From positions 1 through 64,000 of the forward strand of contig JAYQSP010000008.1 of the NCBI GenBank assembly GCA_038146925.1: DNA of 64,000 bases. The letters run 5' to 3'. A program made the position numbers and the translations under genes. This DNA is from UBA830 sp038146925 (GTDB lineage Bacteria > Pseudomonadota > Alphaproteobacteria > MPNO01 > UBA830). The notes beneath the pieces are model-generated. The model had not been told where the DNA came from, made no database searches, and was given only the letters and a program-made list of their open reading frames with translations. This document shows positions 25,180 to 33,141 of the stretch, in pieces (the stretch's first letter is position 1; each line of letters starts with the position of its first letter).

Positions 25180-25728
25180 ATGCACAAACTGAAACAGATC
25201 TCTGGCGCAGCCGCGACTGCCGGGCTTTGTCTGCTGGTCGCGGCCTGTGGTGTTTTCGAGAAAGATCAGGTGTATGCCTGTCCTGCGGTGTTCATTCTTC
25301 AGGATGCCCAGAATCTGACGCGCTTCAAACCGGGACCTGGACGCGATATCACCGACATTCAGTTCGAAGCGGAGATATTCAATTTTCGGGGAGCATGCGA
25401 CTACGACGAAGACGACGACCTCTGGGAAGTCGATGTCGAGCTGCTGGTGCAGATTTCGGTGGAGCGGGGACCGGCAAACCGGGGACGGGACATCGATTTC
25501 GAATATTTCGTCGTCCTCCCCGATTTCGAGGGCAAACCCGGCGGGAAAAGAATATTTCCCGTTAAGGGCCAGTTCGAGGAAGGCCGCACGCGGCTGGTAT
25601 ATCAGGACGACGTGGAGCTAAATATTCCGCTGAAAAATCCCAATGACGGTGGCCGGACAGAAATCGTGTTCGGATTCCAGCTTACGCCTGATGAACTGAA
25701 GTTCAACAGGGCGCGCCGGCAGCGCTAG
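25180..25728 (+). CDS. Putative lipoprotein, function unknown
   Basis: A 182-residue protein beginning MHKLKQISGAAATAGLCLLVAAC, a lipoprotein signal with lipobox VAAC. The mature part has a conserved-looking Cys pair (YACPAVFILQDA and RGACDYDEDDDLWEVDVELLVQ) and an all-beta pattern with an acidic patch (CDYDEDDD), ending in a basic tail. It lies 31 bases after the CDGSH gene in the same direction and before the glycine riboswitch. Proteins of this general kind occur in Rhodospirillales but I cannot name the family. Confidence 0.75.
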   Translation: MHKLKQISGAAATAGLCLLVAACGVFEKDQVYACPAVFILQDAQNLTRFKPGPGRDITDIQFEAEIFNFRGACDYDEDDDLWEVDVELLVQISVERGPANRGRDIDFEYFVVLPDFEGKPGGKRIFPVKGQFEEGRTRLVYQDDVELNIPLKNPNDGGRTEIVFGFQLTPDELKFNRARRQR

Positions 25729-25867
25729 TTATCCCGTGAGATTTCGCATAAGCGGATTGTGATACAAGTCGATTCGCCGCCGCGGTTGCGCGCGGCCTTT
25801 CTCGGGGTAAGATGGCCATACATGGGATGGACGGGTCCGCTCGCGGTTTCGTACTGTCCGGCAGACG

Positions 25868-26056
25868 ATCCCTGCGGGAGAGACGGTCAAGACTTTGCAC
25901 CGTCGCCGAAGGAGCAACCGCCCCGGAAACTCTCAGGCAACCGGACCGCAGGGGGATGTCACTCTGGAAAGCAGGCGGCGGTTGCCGTCTCACCGAAGGC
26001 GAAAACCCGACCAGCGCGCGGGTGAATCTCTCAGGTATCCCGACAGAGGGGGCACG
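25868..26056 (+). ncRNA. Tandem glycine riboswitch
   Basis: The leader of gcvT contains two glycine aptamers in series. Aptamer 1 shows GGGAGAGACGG, GCCGAAGGAGCAA, ACTCTCAGGCAA and GGACCGCAG (about 25870-25952). Aptamer 2 shows ACTCTGGAAAG, CACCGAAGGCGAAA, AATCTCTCAGGTA and CCCGACAGAGGGG (about 25958-26053). These are the core elements of the family, in order. The switch turns on the glycine cleavage operon when glycine is abundant. The expression platform is not obvious: the second aptamer ends about 48 bases before the ribosome site of gcvT. Confidence 0.93.
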
Positions 26057-26115
26057 TTGGTTTCCGGTCCGCCAGGATTCGGGAGCCGCCAATCCGTGAC
26101 GGGGAGGAACGTGCG

Positions 26116-27237
26116 ATCGCCGGGACCGAAACAAACGATCTGAACAGAACGCCGCTCTACGACCTCCATGTCGGGCGCGGCGCCAAGATGGTGCCGTTTG
26201 CGGGCTATGAAATGCCGGTGCAGTATCCGGCGGGAATCCTTGCGGAACACACTCACACACGGGCCGGAGCATCGATCTTCGATGTGTCGCATATGGGCCA
26301 GATCGCATTGCGGGGAGACGATCCGGCGACCGCGCTGGAGGCGCTCGTGCCTGGCGATATAGCCGGGCTAGCGCCCGGCCGGATGCGCTATACCCAGTTC
26401 ACCAACGATGCAGGCGGGATACTCGACGATCTGATGGTCACCAATGTCGGCGACTATCTGTTCCTGGTCGTCAACGCCGCCTGCAAGGAGGCTGATATCG
26501 CCCACCTGAAATCCGGCCTGCCGCCGGGTATCGCGGTGGATGTGCTGGACGATCGGGCACTGATTGCCCTGCAGGGCCCCTCCGCCGCGGTAGTACTGTC
26601 AAAACACGCCCCAGGCGCGGAAAACATGCCTTTTATGACGGCACTACCGTTCAGTATGGCCGGTAGTCCGGTGGCGGTCACCCGTTCCGGCTATACCGGC
26701 GAAGACGGGTACGAGATTTCCATCCCGTCCGCGGACGCGACTCGCATTACCGAGATGCTGCTGGCCGACGAGGCGGTCGAGCCGGCGGGTCTCGGTGCCA
26801 GGGATTCGTTGCGGCTGGAAGCGGGGTTGTGCCTGTACGGCCACGATATCGACGAAACCACCACCCCGGTCGAAGCGGCGCTGACCTGGTCTATCGGAAA
26901 GCGCCGGCGCGAAGAGGGTGGTTTCCCGGGCGCGGCGACGATCCAGCGACAGATCGCCGACGGGGCGTCCCGGAAACGCGTCGGTATCCTGCCGGACGGC
27001 AGAGCGCCCGCACGGGAAGGCACGGAAATCACGGACGCACAGGGAAATTCCATCGGTGCGGTCACGTCGGGCGGATTCGGTCCGTCCTACGGCGGACCGG
27101 TGGCCATGGGGTATGTCGATGCAGAACACGCGGCGAAGGGCACGCCGGTGCAACTGGTGGTGCGCGGCAAGCCGCGCCCCGGCCGGATCGCCGGCATGCC
27201 CTTCGTTCCCAACAGATATTACAGAGGCGAGGAGTGA
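26116..27237 (+). CDS. gcvT: Glycine cleavage system T protein (aminomethyltransferase), start codon unusual
   Basis: GcvT transfers the methylene group of the H-protein intermediate to tetrahydrofolate, releasing ammonia. The N-terminal family signature TPLYDLHVGRGAKMVPFAGYEMPVQYP is in frame, as are DVSHMGQI, FTNDAGGILDDLMV and SGGFGPSYGGPVAMGYV. The first standard start codon is ATG 26188, which would delete the conserved TPLYDLH segment. Upstream the frame contains no ATG, GTG or TTG, yet a strong ribosome site (GGGGAGGA, 26101-26108) sits seven bases before ATC 26116. I take ATC 26116 as the 5' limit; CTG 26140 is the alternative. A one-base sequence error near GTG 26111 is also possible. 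Five bases separate it from gcvH. Confidence 0.9.
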   Translation: MAGTETNDLNRTPLYDLHVGRGAKMVPFAGYEMPVQYPAGILAEHTHTRAGASIFDVSHMGQIALRGDDPATALEALVPGDIAGLAPGRMRYTQFTNDAGGILDDLMVTNVGDYLFLVVNAACKEADIAHLKSGLPPGIAVDVLDDRALIALQGPSAAVVLSKHAPGAENMPFMTALPFSMAGSPVAVTRSGYTGEDGYEISIPSADATRITEMLLADEAVEPAGLGARDSLRLEAGLCLYGHDIDETTTPVEAALTWSIGKRRREEGGFPGAATIQRQIADGASRKRVGILPDGRAPAREGTEITDAQGNSIGAVTSGGFGPSYGGPVAMGYVDAEHAAKGTPVQLVVRGKPRPGRIAGMPFVPNRYYRGEE

Positions 27238-27242
27238 CAAGA

Positions 27243-27620
27243 ATGAGCGATCTCAAATATTCGAAGGAACACGAGTGGGTACGCCTCGACGGCGATGTCG
27301 CGACGGTGGGCATCAGCGAATTCGCGCAGGAACAGCTGGGCGACGTGGTCTTCGTCGAACTGCCGGATGTCGGCAAAGTCGTCGAACAGAACGGCGATGC
27401 CGCCGTCGTCGAATCAGTGAAAGCGGCGAGTGAGGTCTACGCGCCGGTTTCGGGCGAGGTGGTCGATGTAAACGCCGCCCTGGAAGACGACCCGGAACTG
27501 GTCAACCGCGCACCGACCGGCGATGGCTGGTTCATGAAGATCAGGATCAGCGACCCGTCCCAGCTGGACGGCATGATGGACGAAGCCACCTACATGGACT
27601 TCGTGGCGAGCCAGAGCTGA
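27243..27620 (+). CDS. gcvH: Glycine cleavage system H protein
   Basis: The lipoyl carrier protein of the glycine cleavage system shuttles the aminomethyl group between the P, T and L proteins. The 125-residue protein begins MSDLKYSKEHEWVRLDG and carries the lipoylation lysine in AAVVESVKAASEVYAPVSGEV near residue 61, with the C-terminal GDGWFMKIRISDP block. The ATG at 27243 follows gcvT by five bases. The stop (TGA) overlaps the start of gcvPA (TGATG), consistent with tight coupling. Confidence 0.97.
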   Translation: MSDLKYSKEHEWVRLDGDVATVGISEFAQEQLGDVVFVELPDVGKVVEQNGDAAVVESVKAASEVYAPVSGEVVDVNAALEDDPELVNRAPTGDGWFMKIRISDPSQLDGMMDEATYMDFVASQS

Positions 27621-28960
27621 TGCGATATCTGCCGCTGACAGAGACCGACCGCCGGGACATGCTGGCGGCCATCGGCGTGCCGTCGGTCGATAGCCTGTTT
27701 CGTGATGTGCCGGAAAGCGTGCGGCTTACCGACACCGTCGATCTGCCGGATCATCAGGGCGAGCTGGAGGTCGAGCGCGCCATCGGGGCGATGGCGGCGG
27801 AGAATACCTCAGCCGGCAGCGTGCCGTTCTTTCTCGGCGCCGGCGCCTATCGGCATCATGTGCCGGCGACGGTGGATTACATGATCCAGCGCGGCGAATT
27901 CCTGACCTCCTACACGCCCTACCAGCCGGAAGTGTCCCAGGGTACGCTGCAATATCTGTTCGAATTCCAGACTCAGGTGGCATTGGTCACCGGTATGGAT
28001 GTCGCCAATGCGTCGATGTACGACGGAGCCACGTCCTGCGCCGAGGCGGCGTTGATGGCCCGCCGGGTGACCAAGCGCGGCGACGTGGTGCTGTCTGGCG
28101 GTCTGCATCCGCATTACGTGGAAACCACCGAAACTCTGCTCAAATATCTGGAGGCCGGTATCGACATACTGCCGCCGGATGTCGGCGGTGATGAAGACCT
28201 TGTCTCGCATATCGGCGACAACACCGCCTGTGTCGTCGTTCAGTATCCCGATCTGTTCGGTCGCGTGCGCGATTTACAGCCGATCGCCGATGCCTGTCAC
28301 GATGCCGGCGCACTTCTGGTCGTGGCGATGACCGAAATCGTCGCGCTTGGCGCGTTGAAGCCGCCGGGCGAAATGGGGGCCGATATCGTCGCCGCCGAGG
28401 GCCGGTCCATCGGCAATCCCCTGAATTTCGGCGGTCCCTACGTGGGTTTGTTTGCCACTCGGGACAAGTACGTGCGACAGATGCCGGGACGCTTGGCAGG
28501 GGAGACTGTTGATGTGGATGGCAAGCGCGGCTGGGTGCTGACATTGTCGACGCGCGAACAGCACATCCGGCGCGAAAAGGCGACCAGCAATATCTGCACA
28601 AATTCCGGTCTGTGCGCGCTTGCCTTCACCATTCACATGTCGCTGCTGGGCGAGGACGGGTTTCGCCACCTGGCGATGCTCAATCATGCGAAGACCGTGC
28701 AACTCGCCGACAAGCTGAGCGCTGCCGGACTGACGGTCCTCAATGACGGATTCTTCAACGAGATCACGGTCGATCTGGGACGGGCGGCGTCCCCGCTGGT
28801 CGATGAGCTGGCCGCGCGCGGCGTCCTTGCCGGCGTGCCGGTGTCGCGTCTGCTGCCGGATCGCCCGGAAGTCGAGAATCTGCTGCTTGTCGCGGTTACG
28901 GAAACCGTGACGGATGATGATGCGGACAGCCTCGTCTCAGCCCTGAAGGAGGCCGCGTGA
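27620..28960 (+). CDS. gcvPA: Glycine dehydrogenase (decarboxylating) subunit 1
   Basis: The N-terminal half of the two-part P protein, which decarboxylates glycine with pyridoxal phosphate. It is 446 residues, as expected for the split form. Conserved stretches are MRYLPLTETDRRDMLAAIGV, FFLGAGAYRHHVPATVDYMIQRGEFLTSYTPYQPEVSQGTLQYLFEFQ and GRLAGETVDVDGKRGWVLTLSTREQHIRREKATSNICTN. Start and stop overlap both neighbours (TGATG at each end). The PLP lysine is carried by subunit 2. Confidence 0.97.
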   Translation: MRYLPLTETDRRDMLAAIGVPSVDSLFRDVPESVRLTDTVDLPDHQGELEVERAIGAMAAENTSAGSVPFFLGAGAYRHHVPATVDYMIQRGEFLTSYTPYQPEVSQGTLQYLFEFQTQVALVTGMDVANASMYDGATSCAEAALMARRVTKRGDVVLSGGLHPHYVETTETLLKYLEAGIDILPPDVGGDEDLVSHIGDNTACVVVQYPDLFGRVRDLQPIADACHDAGALLVVAMTEIVALGALKPPGEMGADIVAAEGRSIGNPLNFGGPYVGLFATRDKYVRQMPGRLAGETVDVDGKRGWVLTLSTREQHIRREKATSNICTNSGLCALAFTIHMSLLGEDGFRHLAMLNHAKTVQLADKLSAAGLTVLNDGFFNEITVDLGRAASPLVDELAARGVLAGVPVSRLLPDRPEVENLLLVAVTETVTDDDADSLVSALKEAA

Positions 28961-30474
28961 TGGAAGGCGAAACCTTTACCGGGAACAGAGGGCTGCGCAT
29001 CGAGGAGCCGCTGATTTTCGAACAGGGCGCGCCCGGTCGTTGCGGCGTCGATCTGCCGGAACCGCCGACGGTTCAAAACCGTCTGGGCGGGCTGGAACGG
29101 CAGGATGCGATTGGTCTGCCCGGACTGTCGGAGCCGCAGGTCATGCGGCACTACACGCGGCTCAGTCAAAAGAACTATGCGATCGACGCGGGTTTTTATC
29201 CGTTGGGGTCGTGCACAATGAAGCACAACCCGCGGCTCAACGAAAAGATGGCGCGGCTGCCGGGCCTTGCGGACATCCATCCGTTGCAGCCCGCATCGAC
29301 GGTGCAGGGCGCCTTGCGGCTGATAGATACGCTGGCGCACTGGATCAAAACCCTGACCGGCATGCCGGGCGTGGCGATGTCACCCGCCGCCGGTGCGCAC
29401 GGAGAGCTGTGCGGCCTGATGACGGCGCGGGCGGCGCTGGAGGCGCGGGGCGATGCCCGCAAACGCGTGCTGGTGCCGGATTCCGCTCACGGGACCAATC
29501 CGGCGACTGCGGCTATTTGCGGTTATGCCGTCGAGGCGATCCCGCTGAACGATCGTGGGCGGGTGGATCTTTCCGCGCTGAAAGCGGCGCTGGACGAAGA
29601 CGTAGCCGCCTTCATGCTGACCAATCCGAACACCTGCGGCCTGTTCGAAGACGAAATTCTTGAACAGGCCCGGGCGGTGCACGATGCCGGCGCGTTTTTC
29701 TATTGCGACGGCGCCAATTTTAACGCCATCGTCGGGCGGGTGCGGCCGGGAGATCTTGGCATCGACTGCATGCATCTCAATCTGCACAAGACGTTTTCCA
29801 CGCCTCACGGCGGCGGCGGTCCGGGCAGCGGGCCGGTGGTGCTGTCGGAAGCGCTGGCGCCTTATGCGCCGCTGCCCTGGGTGGTTCATGGCGAAGACGG
29901 TCTGGAACTGGTCGAGCATGCAGCGGATGCCGGTGACGCGAAGCCCTACGGACGGATGAAGGCGTTTCACGGCCAGATGGGCATGTTCGTCCGCGCCCTG
30001 GCCTATATGATGAGCCATGGCGCCGACGGGCTGAAGCAGGTCTCGTCCGACGCGGTGCTGAACGCCAACTACCTGCTGGCGCGTCTGTCGGACGAGCTGA
30101 CGCTGGCTTATGACGGTCCCTGTATGCACGAGGTACTGTTCGACGACAGGTTCCTGAAAGGCACCGGTGTCACGACGCTCGATTTCGCCAAGGCGATGAT
30201 CGACGAAGGTTTTCATCCAATGACCATGTATTTCCCGCTGGTCGTTCACGGTGCGCTGCTGATGGAGCCGACGGAGACAGAAAGCAGGGAAAACCTAGAT
30301 CAGTATATCGACGCTGTGATCGACCTGGCGCGTCGGGCGAAGGCCGGCAACGCGGAGGCGTTCCAGCAGGCGCCCGTCCACACGCCGCGCCGGCGGCTGG
30401 ACGAAACCGCCGCGGCCCGCCGCCCGGTCCTGCGCTGGAAACCGGATCCGGTTGCCGGCGAAGCGGCGGAGTAA
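28960..30474 (+). CDS. gcvPB: Glycine dehydrogenase (decarboxylating) subunit 2
   Basis: The C-terminal half of the two-part P protein. The PLP-binding lysine lies in MHLNLHKTFSTPHGGGGPGSGPV near residue 274, preceded by GAHGELCGLMTARAALEARG and DSAHGTNPATAAICGY. The 504-residue length is normal for this subunit. The ATG overlaps the gcvPA stop; a GTG one codon upstream is less likely. It is the last gene of the operon; a strong hairpin begins ten bases after its stop and a bidirectional terminator follows before the convergent atp operon. Confidence 0.97.
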   Translation: MEGETFTGNRGLRIEEPLIFEQGAPGRCGVDLPEPPTVQNRLGGLERQDAIGLPGLSEPQVMRHYTRLSQKNYAIDAGFYPLGSCTMKHNPRLNEKMARLPGLADIHPLQPASTVQGALRLIDTLAHWIKTLTGMPGVAMSPAAGAHGELCGLMTARAALEARGDARKRVLVPDSAHGTNPATAAICGYAVEAIPLNDRGRVDLSALKAALDEDVAAFMLTNPNTCGLFEDEILEQARAVHDAGAFFYCDGANFNAIVGRVRPGDLGIDCMHLNLHKTFSTPHGGGGPGSGPVVLSEALAPYAPLPWVVHGEDGLELVEHAADAGDAKPYGRMKAFHGQMGMFVRALAYMMSHGADGLKQVSSDAVLNANYLLARLSDELTLAYDGPCMHEVLFDDRFLKGTGVTTLDFAKAMIDEGFHPMTMYFPLVVHGALLMEPTETESRENLDQYIDAVIDLARRAKAGNAEAFQQAPVHTPRRRLDETAAARRPVLRWKPDPVAGEAAE

Positions 30475-30483
30475 ATTCTTAGG

Positions 30484-30518
30484 TCCTTCGGGACGGCCCC
30501 GCGGGCTGTCCCGAAGGA
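30484..30518. other. Long near-perfect hairpin after the gcv operon
   Basis: TCCTTCGGGACGGCCC and GGGCTGTCCCGAAGGA form a 16-base-pair stem (one G-T wobble) with a three-base loop, starting ten bases after the gcvPB stop. No T run follows, so it is more likely an mRNA 3' end stabiliser or part of a compound terminator than a terminator by itself. Confidence 0.6.
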
Positions 30519-30538
30519 TGTCAGGGCGCAGACAATAT

Positions 30539-30566
30539 AAAAAGGCGGGGAAAAACCCCGCCTTTT
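30539..30566. terminator. Bidirectional rho-independent terminator between gcvPB and atpF
   Basis: The sequence AAAAAGGCGGGG-AAAAA-CCCCGCCTTTT is a GC stem flanked by A and T runs. On the minus strand the stem is followed by TTTTTATATT, so it ends the atp operon well; on the plus strand it has TTTTG and can serve the gcv operon as a weaker terminator. Confidence 0.85.
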
Positions 30567-30589
30567 GAATTTCCGCTTGTCCGCAGCTG

Positions 30590-31072
30590 TCAGTGCAGTT
30601 TTTGCGACAGATCCGATATCGCTTCGTCCACCATCGCGCCTGCGCGCGCACCGTCCAGCTTGTCGGCGATCAGGGCCCGGGTCGCGTCGACCGCGATCTC
30701 GACCGACATCGCGCGGACTTCGCGGACGGCATCCGCTTCCGCCTGCGCGATCTTCTCCATTGCCAGCTCTTCGCGGCGTTTCAGCGTCGCTTCGAGGGCT
30801 TCGGCGCCTTCCCTCGCGATGCGATCGGCTTCTTCCTTGGCGCGGGCAACCATGGATTCGGTCTCTTTGACGGCATCGCGTTGCTTGCGCTGGTACTCTG
30901 CAAGCAGTTGCTGCGCTTCCTCGCGCAGGCTGGCGGCTTCGTCGAGGCTGGCCTTCACCGCATCGACGCGGGCGTCGAGCATCCCGAGGATGGGTTTCCG
31001 TACATAGACGGCGGCCAGCACCGCAAGGATGAGAAAGCCGACGGCAACCCAGAAAGTCGGATCATGAAACAT
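30590..31072 (-). CDS. atpF: ATP synthase F0 subunit b
   Basis: Peripheral stalk subunit that links F0 to F1. The 160-residue protein has one N-terminal membrane helix (FWVAVGFLILAVLAAVYVRKPILGMLD) followed by a long charged coiled coil and a C-terminal part that meets F1 (EIAVDATRALIADKL). It is the last gene of the F0 operon, with its ATG overlapping the b' stop (TGATG). The two b-type genes in tandem are typical of alphaproteobacteria, where b and b' form a heterodimer. Confidence 0.95.
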   Translation of the reverse strand: MFHDPTFWVAVGFLILAVLAAVYVRKPILGMLDARVDAVKASLDEAASLREEAQQLLAEYQRKQRDAVKETESMVARAKEEADRIAREGAEALEATLKRREELAMEKIAQAEADAVREVRAMSVEIAVDATRALIADKLDGARAGAMVDEAISDLSQKLH

Positions 31073-31566
31073 CAGCTTCTTCCCTGAATCGCGGCGGTCA
31101 CGGCGGCTTCGGCGTCTTCAGCTGCGACCTCCGTCCCGATCAGGCGGGACGTCGCGGCCTGCGCCACTTCGACCGAGACGGACTGGATGTTTTCGATCGC
31201 TGCGGCGCGGGCCTTTTCGATCCGCGATTCCGCTTCGGCGACATCCGCCTTGATCTTCTCGGTCAGCGCATCCTGTCGGGCCGCTGCGTCGGCCGCGAGT
31301 TTTTCATTCGCGGCCCGGATTACATCCTGCGCGTCCGACCGCGCATCGGCGACCAACTTCTCGTAGGCGGCGACGGCTTCGTCCGCCTCTTTCCTGAACT
31401 CCTCCGCCTTGCGGATGTCTTCGTCGATCCGTTCCTGGCGTTCGAGCAGGATCGACGAAACCCGCGGCAGTGCCGCTTTCCAAAGGATGAGGTAGAGAAA
31501 CCCAAACGTGATCACCAGCCAGAAGATCTGGCTCAGAAACGTATGGATCTGTTCAAGTTGAGGCAT
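31072..31566 (-). CDS. atpF': ATP synthase F0 subunit b'
   Basis: The second stalk subunit, 164 residues. It begins MPQLEQIHTFLSQIFWLVITFGFLYLILWKAALPRV, the b' helix type with the FWLxITFGxLY pattern, then a long coiled coil (about residues 35-135). It follows atpE by 25 bases and overlaps atpF. Order atpB-atpE-b'-b and the separation from the F1 genes (not in this window) match the alphaproteobacterial split operon. Confidence 0.95.
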   Translation of the reverse strand: MPQLEQIHTFLSQIFWLVITFGFLYLILWKAALPRVSSILLERQERIDEDIRKAEEFRKEADEAVAAYEKLVADARSDAQDVIRAANEKLAADAAARQDALTEKIKADVAEAESRIEKARAAAIENIQSVSVEVAQAATSRLIGTEVAAEDAEAAVTAAIQGRS

Positions 31567-31591
31567 CGGTCAGCTTTCCCCGACGGGTGTG

Positions 31592-31816
31592 TCAGCCGAA
31601 GAGGATGATCAGCGCGATAACCAGCGCAAACAGCGCGATGGCTTCCACGAGGGCAAAGCCCAGCATGGTCATCGTGAAGACTTCGCCGCGGGCGGCCGGG
31701 TTGCGGCCAACGGCGGTGATGAAGGCCGAGAACACGTTGCCGATACCGATACCTGCGCCGATAACGCCGATCACGGCAAGGCCGGCGCCGATAAGCTTGG
31801 CTGCTGCTTCTTCCAT
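31592..31816 (-). CDS. atpE: ATP synthase F0 subunit c
   Basis: The proteolipid that forms the rotating c-ring. The 74-residue protein is two membrane helices joined by a polar loop: AAAKLIGAGLAVIGVIGAGIGIGNVFSAFITAVGRNPAARGEVFTMTMLGFALVEAIALFALVIALIILFG. The ion-carrying Glu is in GFALVEAIALFALV, and no sodium-binding Gln/Thr set is seen, so a proton enzyme is expected. GIGIGN is the usual helix-packing motif. Confidence 0.97.
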   Translation of the reverse strand: MEEAAAKLIGAGLAVIGVIGAGIGIGNVFSAFITAVGRNPAARGEVFTMTMLGFALVEAIALFALVIALIILFG

Positions 31817-31881
31817 TTGTCAGTTCCTTTCTTGACTATGTTTCGTGCATGACGGGCGGAAGTCCTTTTCCGCCGCCCTGT

Positions 31882-32631
31882 TTAGTGGAGATGCAATGCA
31901 TCGTTGATGTACAGGCAGGTTAGGATCGTGAACACGTATGCCTGCAAAAACGCGATCAGCAGTTCCAGAGCGGTCAGCGCGCCGACGAACGCGAGGGGCA
32001 GAACGCCCGCGGCGCCCAGCAGCGGCACGAAGCCCGCAAAGACTTTGAGAAGCGTGTGTCCGGCCAGCATGTTGGCGAACAGACGCATGGCGAGGCTGAT
32101 GGGACGCGAGAGGTAGGAAATAACCTCGATCGGAATCATCAGCGGCCACATCCACAGCGGCACGCCCGGCGGGACGAAAAGCGAGAAAAAGTGCATGCCG
32201 TGCTTCGCGAAACCGAGAATGGTCACCCCGGTGAAGACGACCATCGCCATGGCAAATGTGACGGCGACGTGACTGGTGAAAGTGAAGCTGTAGGGCACCA
32301 TGCCGAGCATGTTCCCGAACAGGATGAACATGAACAGCGTGAAAATGAACGGGAAGTACTTGCGGCCTTCATTGCCGACCGTGTCACGAATCAGATTGGC
32401 GACGAATTCGTAGCACATCTCCGCGACGACCTGCCATCGGCCCGGGATCATTGCGCGTTTGCGCGTACCGGCCAGCATCAACAGGCATATCAGCGCAACC
32501 GTGATCACCATCATCAGCGCAGAATTGGTGAAGGAGATATCGTTGCCGGCAACCTCGATCGGGATCAGTTCCTTGATCTCGAATTGTTCGAGTGGGCTGT
32601 GTTTCTCGCCGCCGTGTGTATCAGTAGCCAA
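31882..32631 (-). CDS. atpB: ATP synthase F0 subunit a
   Basis: The membrane subunit that provides the half-channels for proton entry and exit. It has 249 residues and about five to six helices. The essential Arg lies in ISLAMRLFANMLAGHTLLKV, and the C-terminal helix is FVGALTALELLIAFLQAYVFTILTCLYINDALHLH. The start follows atpI by three bases. The proton pumped by the oxidase (1590-6618) and the proteorhodopsin (61882) could both drive this complex. Confidence 0.97.
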   Translation of the reverse strand: MATDTHGGEKHSPLEQFEIKELIPIEVAGNDISFTNSALMMVITVALICLLMLAGTRKRAMIPGRWQVVAEMCYEFVANLIRDTVGNEGRKYFPFIFTLFMFILFGNMLGMVPYSFTFTSHVAVTFAMAMVVFTGVTILGFAKHGMHFFSLFVPPGVPLWMWPLMIPIEVISYLSRPISLAMRLFANMLAGHTLLKVFAGFVPLLGAAGVLPLAFVGALTALELLIAFLQAYVFTILTCLYINDALHLH

Positions 32632-32634
32632 CGG

Positions 32635-33021
32635 TTATTCCCCGTCTCGATCCATCTTTGTGTCTTCGGACGACCGCCGGTCCGCCGGCTTGTATCCGAT
32701 CGCGCCGCCCTGGTTCTGGACGACCCGGTAGACATTGAACATTCCCGCTGCCGCCCCCAACAGGAAGAACACCAGCATGAACCATGGTTTCGTACCAAGC
32801 CAGCTATCGAGCAGCAGCCCGAAACCGACCCCGATGACCAGTGCCGCGACCAGTTCCGTTCCGATGCGCATTGCAAATCCCAGACCGCCCTGTGAAGATT
32901 TAGGGTTTTCGGTCCGCCCGGCTGCAACGTCCTGTTCGCTGCGAAACCGGCGTAACCGTTCGTCCAAATCCTTATGGGAGTCCCTAGGTTCGCGCTCCGT
33001 CATCGAGAATTGATGCGACAT
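32635..33021 (-). CDS. atpI: AtpI/AtpZ family ATP synthase assembly protein
   Basis: A small two-helix membrane protein that heads the F0 operon and is thought to assist c-ring assembly or act in Mg2+/Ca2+ transport. The 128-residue protein has a charged head (TEREPRDSHKDLDERLRRFRSEQD), then two helices (FAMRIGTELVAALVIGVGFGLLLDSWLG and FMLVFFLLGAAAGMFNVYRVV), as in the alphaproteobacterial AtpI/AtpZ family. I chose ATG 33021 (MSHQFSMTEREP); ATG 33003 is possible. A sigma-70 promoter lies about 40 to 70 bases upstream. Confidence 0.88.
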   Translation of the reverse strand: MSHQFSMTEREPRDSHKDLDERLRRFRSEQDVAAGRTENPKSSQGGLGFAMRIGTELVAALVIGVGFGLLLDSWLGTKPWFMLVFFLLGAAAGMFNVYRVVQNQGGAIGYKPADRRSSEDTKMDRDGE

Positions 33022-33060
33022 GATCTTCGCAGACGATTTCGCGCCTGCGAAAGCGAGCGC

Positions 33061-33089
33061 ACCATACGGTGTGCCCCATACCCTGTCAA
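33061..33089 (-). promoter_or_regulatory. Sigma-70 type promoter of the atpIBEF'F operon
   Basis: On the minus strand, TTGACA (33089-33084) is followed by a 17-base spacer and TATGGT (33066-33061). The -35 box is perfect and the -10 matches four of six. It points at atpI, whose start is about 40 bases downstream, and there is no other gene between. Confidence 0.75.
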
Positions 33090-33141
33090 CCCTCGCCTTT
33101 GGCATATAACATGTTGATAATAAACAGTAAAAAGAACTGCG

